NCBI GenBank assembly: GCA_905371865.1
Contig: CAJPNA010000044.1
Coordinates: 1-9,144 of the forward strand
DNA: 9,144 nt
Reading direction: 5' to 3'
Origin: an uncultured Carnobacterium sp.
GTDB taxonomy: Bacteria; Bacillota; Bacilli; Lactobacillales; Aerococcaceae
Part shown: positions 5,416-9,144 of the stretch, piece by piece
How the letters are laid out: the number at the start of each line of letters is the position of its first letter
Position numbering within the stretch: the first letter of the stretch is position 1
Notes under the pieces: generated by a model
Seen by the model: only the letters and a program-made list of their open reading frames with translations
What the model was told of the DNA's origin: nothing
Database searches by the model: none
Translations under genes and position numbers: made by a program

Positions 5416-6921
5416 ATGAAAAAAGGTCTTTTAGCTAGTTTAGCTATTTCATCAGTTCTATTATTAGCAGCTTGCGGAAATAATAGTTCTAAAACTTCAA
5501 CTACAGCTCAAGAAACAACAACTGCTGAAGCTGTAGCAAGTGCATCTGCTCAAAAATATGCAGACCCTTCAACATTAAAAGATAGCTATGATGTTATCAT
5601 CGTAGGTTCTGGTGGTGCTGGTTTATCAGCTGCCATCCAAGCGAAAGAAGCTGGTTTAAACCCAGTTATCTTAGAAAAAATGCCAACTGCCGGAGGAAAC
5701 ACAACAAAATCTTCTGCTGGTATGAACGCATCTCAAACGAAATTCCAAGAAAAAGAAGGAATTAAAGACTCTAACGATAAATTCTACGAAGAATCACTAA
5801 AAGGTGGTAAAGGTACAAATAATCCTGAATTATTACGTTACTTAGTAGACAACTCAGCAAGTGCGATTGACTGGTTAGATTCAATGGGAATCACACTTAG
5901 CAACTTAACAACTACTGGTGGTATGAGCGAAAAACGTACTCACCGTCCAGCAGATGGTTCAGCTGTAGGGGAATACTTAGTGAATGGATTATTACGTAAC
6001 GTTTCTGAACGTAAAATTCCATTATTTGTGAATGCAGACGTAACTAAAGTAAACGAAAAAGACGGCAAAGTAACTGGTGTTAACGTTACTATCGATGGCA
6101 AAGAAAAAACAATCTCTGCTAAAGCAGTTGTATTAACAACTGGTGGTTTCGGTGCCAACATGCAAATGGTAACTGAATACAACCCTGCTTTAAACGGATT
6201 CGTAACAACAAACCAAAAAGGTTCAACTGGTGACGGTGTTGTTTTAGCAAAAGAATTAGGCGCTGCAACTGTTGACATGAAAGAAATCCAAATTCACCCA
6301 ACTGTAGAACAATCAACTTCAACATTGATTTCTGAATCAGTTCGTGGTGAAGGTGCTATTCTTGTGAACCAAGAAGGTAAACGTTTCTACAACGAAATGG
6401 AAACTCGTGATAAAGTATCACAACAAATCATTGGATTAAAAGAAAAATATGCTTACTTAATCTTCGACTCAGCTTTAATTGAACGTGCAAAGGCTGTTAA
6501 ATTCTACGAAAAACGTGGATTAGTGAAGAAAGCTGACACAATCGAAGCTCTAGCTAAAGAAATTAATGTTCCTGCTGAAACATTAAAAGCAACATTAGAA
6601 ACTTGGAACAAAGCTGTCGCTGATAAAAACGATGCTGAATTTGGACGTAAAACTGCAATGGACCACGACTTAACAAAAGGACCATACTACGCAATCCAAA
6701 TCGCACCTGGTATTCACCATACAATGGGTGGATTGAAGATCAACACGAATACAGAAGTTCTTAAAGAAGATGGTTCTGTAATCAAAGGCTTATACGCAGC
6801 CGGTGAAGTTACAGGTGGAATTCACGGTGCAAACCGTATCGGTGGTAACGCTGTTGCCGACATCATCATCTTCGGACGTCAAGCAGGTGCGCAATCTGCT
6901 GCATATGCAAAAGAAAACTAA
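5416..6921 (+). CDS. Extracellular lipoprotein fumarate reductase, flavoprotein (flavocytochrome c type, FAD_binding_2)
   Basis: A 501-residue secreted flavoprotein expected to reduce fumarate to succinate outside the membrane. Residues 1-20 are a lipoprotein signal (MKKGLLASLA ... LLAAC) with lipid-modified Cys20, followed by a Ser/Thr/Ala-rich linker to about 50. An FAD Rossmann fold starts at YDVIIVGSGGAG (58-69). Residues matching Shewanella flavocytochrome c3 are all present: His294 (IQIHPT), Glu307 and Arg310 (SESVRG), the proton-donor Arg331 (ETRDK), His435 (GIHHTMGG) and Arg474 (GANRIGGN). That favours fumarate over other substrates, although related urocanate or acrylate reductases share much of this. 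It lacks both the haem domain of the Shewanella enzyme and any FMN_bind domain found in larger Gram-positive relatives, so its electron donor must be another protein. AAAGGAG lies 7 bases before the ATG. Preferred codons (CGT, GGT, TTC, AAC) suggest high expression. It appears monocistronic. Confidence 0.92.
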   Translation: MKKGLLASLAISSVLLLAACGNNSSKTSTTAQETTTAEAVASASAQKYADPSTLKDSYDVIIVGSGGAGLSAAIQAKEAGLNPVILEKMPTAGGNTTKSSAGMNASQTKFQEKEGIKDSNDKFYEESLKGGKGTNNPELLRYLVDNSASAIDWLDSMGITLSNLTTTGGMSEKRTHRPADGSAVGEYLVNGLLRNVSERKIPLFVNADVTKVNEKDGKVTGVNVTIDGKEKTISAKAVVLTTGGFGANMQMVTEYNPALNGFVTTNQKGSTGDGVVLAKELGAATVDMKEIQIHPTVEQSTSTLISESVRGEGAILVNQEGKRFYNEMETRDKVSQQIIGLKEKYAYLIFDSALIERAKAVKFYEKRGLVKKADTIEALAKEINVPAETLKATLETWNKAVADKNDAEFGRKTAMDHDLTKGPYYAIQIAPGIHHTMGGLKINTNTEVLKEDGSVIKGLYAAGEVTGGIHGANRIGGNAVADIIIFGRQAGAQSAAYAKEN

Positions 6922-6935
6922 TTAATTTCCAATTG

Positions 6936-6978
6936 ACCAAAAAAAACTCTGAAGCGATTGCTTCAGAGTTTTTTTGGT
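6936..6978. terminator. Bidirectional intrinsic terminator between fumarate reductase and LtrA genes
   Basis: CTCTGAAGC-GATT-GCTTCAGAG forms a perfect 9-bp stem, flanked by eight A on the left and seven T on the right. The symmetry extends to ACC/GGT. It works for the rightward reductase transcript and for the leftward flavodoxin-HTH-LtrA transcript; the LtrA stop codon begins at its right end. Confidence 0.95.
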
Positions 6979-8129
6979 TAAAATTGAATATTTTCTTGTA
7001 TCCATTCTTTTCTAAAATGAATGGCCACTTGTGTCATCGATACAGATTGAATCGCAAGGATTCCGAAGAAAAGAAGTGTATTATTTTTAAACAGAACTGC
7101 TAGGATAGCTCCTATTAGGTAGACTACAAAGCAACTCATTGCAAGTTGTTTCGTCATCTGTAGGCCTTCTTTGTTGTATCGTGAAGTTCCAAAAAGGCAC
7201 ACATAAAACAGTGTGATACCCACAAGAACCATTGAACTTCCCATTTCTAACAATTGACCATCATAATACATCTCTACTCCAGCGGTCATAATATTTATCG
7301 CAATTAAAATTCCAATATGTAAATACACCAAGGGCACACCCGCTCTTTCTTGATGATGTTCAATTCCGATAACAGTTTGAGAAACATAAGAAACAAATAG
7401 GAATCCAACCATCACAAACGTGGATACAGATAAAAGAAAATGTTCAGCTAGTGGATACGTTTTGATGACCGCGACGACCAATTCTCCTACTGTTAAAATC
7501 GTAATCAGTTGCATTCGTTCCACTAAATGCGGAAAGTTCATATAGCTGTATTTCATCTTCTTTGTCATAAAAGTTGGATAGATTAAAAGCGCTAAATAAG
7601 AGAACAAATAAATATAGTTAATATACTCAACTGGAGTAAATGAAATGATCACCATCGAAACAATGACAATCAAAATGGCGATGAATATTCCTTTAATTTG
7701 AATCACCATATCATTCGTACACTGTTGGTACTTACGAATATGCAATAAATACTGCAAAATAATAATTCCCAAAACGACAATCATCAATAGATTGTAATAA
7801 ATATATACTGGGATAGCAATTCCATTAAAATTAACAACTCCCAATCTCCAATTCGCTGTAAATAAAGTCACCATATTTCCGATGACAAGCGCCGCTGCGA
7901 TAATAGTATAAATATCATTCGTATCTCTTCTACTGTAACGATTTAAGTATGAGTTCTCCATTAACCACACACTCCAAATCGAAATAGTTGCAACAAAAAA
8001 CGCTAAAATCCCTTGCAAGTTAACAATGTGTTCTGGAGTGGAATGGAGAATACCCACTAATTGACTTGTCGCAAGTATAAAAACTAAATCAAAAAACAAC
8101 TCATAGTTTGATACTTTCTTTACTTTCAT
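6978..8129 (-). CDS. ltrA: LtrA family multi-pass membrane protein (low temperature requirement protein A)
   Basis: A 383-residue integral membrane protein of the LtrA family, named from a Listeria gene linked to growth at low temperature; its biochemical activity is not established. The family's N-terminal signature is clear: YELFFDLVFILATSQLVG (9-26). A second signature, HLVERMQLITILTVGE, is at 201-216. About ten to twelve hydrophobic segments span the protein, separated by short charged loops such as RYSRRDTND (64-72) and IRKYQQCTND (131-140), and the length is normal for the family. GGAGG lies 6 bases before the ATG. It starts 12 bases after the stop of the small HTH gene, so the two are co-transcribed. 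A transport or membrane-adaptation role is inference only. Confidence 0.9.
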   Translation of the reverse strand: MKVKKVSNYELFFDLVFILATSQLVGILHSTPEHIVNLQGILAFFVATISIWSVWLMENSYLNRYSRRDTNDIYTIIAAALVIGNMVTLFTANWRLGVVNFNGIAIPVYIYYNLLMIVVLGIIILQYLLHIRKYQQCTNDMVIQIKGIFIAILIVIVSMVIISFTPVEYINYIYLFSYLALLIYPTFMTKKMKYSYMNFPHLVERMQLITILTVGELVVAVIKTYPLAEHFLLSVSTFVMVGFLFVSYVSQTVIGIEHHQERAGVPLVYLHIGILIAINIMTAGVEMYYDGQLLEMGSSMVLVGITLFYVCLFGTSRYNKEGLQMTKQLAMSCFVVYLIGAILAVLFKNNTLLFFGILAIQSVSMTQVAIHFRKEWIQENIQF

Positions 8130-8141
8130 GCTACTCCTCCC

Positions 8142-8372
8142 TTAGTCCTCATCCTTAATATCGATATCTTCTGGGATTGGTTCATCCAAGTACTTCTGAT
8201 ATTCTTCTAAGAGACGTTCCCGTTGTTTCAAGAAGAAATCGAACTGTGCACTGTTCAAGAGTACCTCTCCATCCACTTCCACCGTCTTCACTTGCTTTGT
8301 TTGGATTAAATGCATGAGATATCCTAATTCTATTTCCAGATTCTCTGCAGTTTGTTGTACGGTATAATACAT
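8142..8372 (-). CDS. Small excisionase-like helix-turn-helix protein
   Basis: A 76-residue protein whose first 55 residues fit the HTH_17/excisionase-like pattern. YYTVQQTAENLEIELGYLMH resembles the first helix and turn; LIQTKQVKTVEVDGEVLL resembles the beta-wing (Gly-x-Val, then a strand); SAQFDFFLKQR is the closing helix. The tail is acidic (DEPIPEDIDIKDED), which is unusual for a DNA-binding protein and could bind a partner or mimic DNA. The exact family is uncertain. A GGAGG SD lies 6 bases before the ATG and just after the T-tract of a terminator, so it is placed after an attenuation point downstream of flavodoxin. Its close linkage to LtrA (12 bases) suggests a shared process. No integrase or phage gene is nearby, so a recombination role is unlikely. 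Confidence 0.75.
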   Translation of the reverse strand: MYYTVQQTAENLEIELGYLMHLIQTKQVKTVEVDGEVLLNSAQFDFFLKQRERLLEEYQKYLDEPIPEDIDIKDED

Positions 8373-8386
8373 CCTTTCCCTCCAAT

Positions 8387-8421
8387 AAAAAAGCTACCCT
8401 AAACGAATTGTCTAAGGCAGC
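8387..8421 (-). terminator. Terminator between flavodoxin and the HTH-LtrA pair
   Basis: Minus strand GCTGCCTTAGAC pairs with GTTTAGGGTAGC (12 bp, three G-U) around a short AATTC loop, followed by six T. The hairpin begins a few bases after the flavodoxin stop and ends directly before the HTH gene SD. No clear promoter is seen between it and the HTH gene, so those genes probably depend on readthrough or on a promoter within the flavodoxin gene. Confidence 0.8.
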
Positions 8422-8433
8422 CAACATTTTCAA

Positions 8434-8880
8434 TTATGCTAAAGCTTCAACGAGGCTTTGCGCGAAAGCTTGGATATTGACGATATCATCTGCTTCAGCG
8501 TTCAAGTCTACTAAGACATTTTCAGCACCTTTTTTGGCACCTGTTTTTGCAAATTGCGCATCAAAATCTAATACTGATTGGCAGAACTTATCGTAGAAAG
8601 TATCCCCTGAACCAAGTGCTCCGTATACTTTCCCAGTTAAATCTTCTTCCTCTAATTCTTCATAGAAGTCGACGATTTCGTCAGGTAAGTCGCCATCTGT
8701 TCCGTAAGTATAAGTTGCGACAACATTAATATCATAATTATGGAATTCGTTTGCTTGTGCTGAAGTACATTCTTTCACATCTACTTCTACTCCACGGTCT
8801 TCTAATGCTTCTGCTAAAATATCTGCAATCTCTTCTGTATTTCCTGTTAAACTTGCATATACGATCAATGCTGTTGCCAT
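8434..8880 (-). CDS. Short-chain flavodoxin
   Basis: A 148-residue cytosolic FMN electron carrier. The phosphate-binding loop is at SLTGNT (10-15, in VYASLTGNTEEIAD). The isoalloxazine loops are ATYTYGTDGDLPDE (55-68), with Tyr58 or Tyr60 for ring stacking, and ALGSGDTFYDKFC (88-100). Length and strongly acidic composition are typical of short-chain flavodoxins. The ATG at 8880 is chosen because the fold begins directly with ATALIVYAS; an in-frame TTG at 8904 would add eight polar residues. The SD before either start is weak (GAGAGTGG), which is the main uncertainty in the start. It has its own promoter and is followed by a terminator, so much of its mRNA is probably monocistronic. The partner reductase is not in the window. 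Confidence 0.93.
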   Translation of the reverse strand: MATALIVYASLTGNTEEIADILAEALEDRGVEVDVKECTSAQANEFHNYDINVVATYTYGTDGDLPDEIVDFYEELEEEDLTGKVYGALGSGDTFYDKFCQSVLDFDAQFAKTGAKKGAENVLVDLNAEADDIVNIQAFAQSLVEALA

Positions 8881-8911
8881 GATACCACTCTCTTTCTCAT
8901 TCAATACAACG

Positions 8912-8940
8912 ATTATAACAAATCCACTAAACGCCGTCTA
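8912..8940 (-). promoter_or_regulatory. Promoter of the flavodoxin gene
   Basis: Minus strand TAGACG (8940-8935, four of six -35 consensus bases), 17-base spacer, TATAAT (8917-8912), with an extended -10 TG (TGTTATAAT). It is about 32 bases upstream of the flavodoxin ATG, with no other clear promoter near. Confidence 0.7.
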
Positions 8941-9142
8941 TTGTTTCAGAAAAAAATATAGGATTCCATAACCAAATCGACTCTTCGCTAGCACCCCATT
9001 TAAACAGGCATAACACCTGTCTTAAAAAAATTGTAGAAAGCACACATAAACTCTTTGCACCGTTCCATTTCACAGAGTTAAATACGTCTAAAATCAATTC
9101 TTGGACCTTACGGATTTTATCATTACCATAATAGGGAATGAT
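8927..9142 (-). pseudogene. Unrecognised open frame at the right edge (partial, possibly degenerate or non-coding)
   Basis: A minus-strand frame enters from the right edge and runs 71 codons to a TAG at 8929-8927, ending IFFSETIDGV. It starts in the window as IIPYYGNDKIRKVQELILDV, which looks protein-like, but the rest is rich in Trp, Cys and Phe with poor codons. The plus strand is also open over 8931-9131 without an ATG. No family is recognised on either strand. A short hairpin (ACAGG/CCTGT, 9004-9026 region) lies inside with no strong T-run. This could be the end of a real gene, a decayed transposase, or spacer DNA. The flavodoxin -35 overlaps its last codons. Confidence 0.3.
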
Positions 9143-9144
9143 AT

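Noticed and set aside
5244..5438. 64-codon plus-strand frame ahead of the fumarate reductase
   Set aside because: It runs across the reductase promoter and start codon in a different frame, begins without an SD, and has the Phe/Leu/Lys-rich composition of AT-rich noncoding DNA.
5940..6325. Two minus-strand open frames (112 and 68 codons) inside the fumarate reductase gene
   Set aside because: Antisense shadows of a gene with strong codon bias and complete catalytic motifs; no promoter or SD.
8182..8433. 83-codon minus-strand frame overlapping the HTH gene
   Set aside because: It overlaps most of the HTH gene in another frame, starts within the terminator stem, and has no SD; the 8142-8372 frame has GGAGG and domain resemblance.
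9004..9026. ACAGG/CCTGT hairpin as a terminator
   Set aside because: The stem is only 5-7 bp and neither side is followed by a convincing T-run in the right orientation.

Overview
The window looks like chromosomal DNA of a low-GC Gram-positive bacterium, most likely Lactobacillales (Granulicatella/Carnobacteriaceae-like or an enterococcal/streptococcal relative). The grounds are AT-rich intergenic DNA, strong AGGAGG-type ribosome binding sites, TTGACA/TATAAT and extended -10 promoters, U-tailed intrinsic terminators, a ClC protein with a C-terminal TrkA-C domain, and a TrpX-type transporter. The genus assignment is inference only.

Layout, left to right. Positions 1-88 may hold the tail of a rightward gene. 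On the minus strand follow a 78-residue membrane/coiled-coil protein of unknown function (173-409) with a strong terminator, and a ClC-type chloride/proton antiporter with a TrkA-C domain (458-2005). Next comes a three-gene ABC transporter operon read leftward: TrpX-like binding protein (3887-4921), permease (2885-3781) and ATPase (2102-2884), closed by a terminator at 2059-2095. On the plus strand is an extracellular lipoprotein fumarate reductase (5416-6921), which shares a bidirectional terminator with the next minus-strand unit. That unit is flavodoxin (8434-8880), a small HTH protein (8142-8372) and an LtrA-family membrane protein (6978-8129). The right edge (8927-9144) has overlapping open frames but nothing recognisable.

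The most interesting region is 4954-5259, the 5' leader of the ABC operon. Read on the minus strand it has a consensus promoter (TTGACA-17-CATAAT), an SD, and a 17-codon leader peptide MANICIVLKLNTRWQSH with one Trp codon four codons before the stop. After that come several mutually exclusive RNA helices (16, 13, 10, 10 and 7 bp) and a U-tailed terminator just ahead of the first structural gene. No T-box motif is present. This is the architecture of a leader-peptide transcription attenuator. It fits the TrpXYZ-like transporter downstream, whose binding protein and ATPase contain no Trp and whose permease contains two. The direction of control (starvation relief or a TnaC-like response to free Trp) cannot be settled from sequence alone.

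Working together: the transporter probably imports tryptophan or a related aromatic compound under attenuation control. The fumarate reductase would use an extracellular electron acceptor, but its electron donor is not in the window. The flavodoxin is a cytosolic one-electron carrier with no evident link to the reductase beyond proximity.
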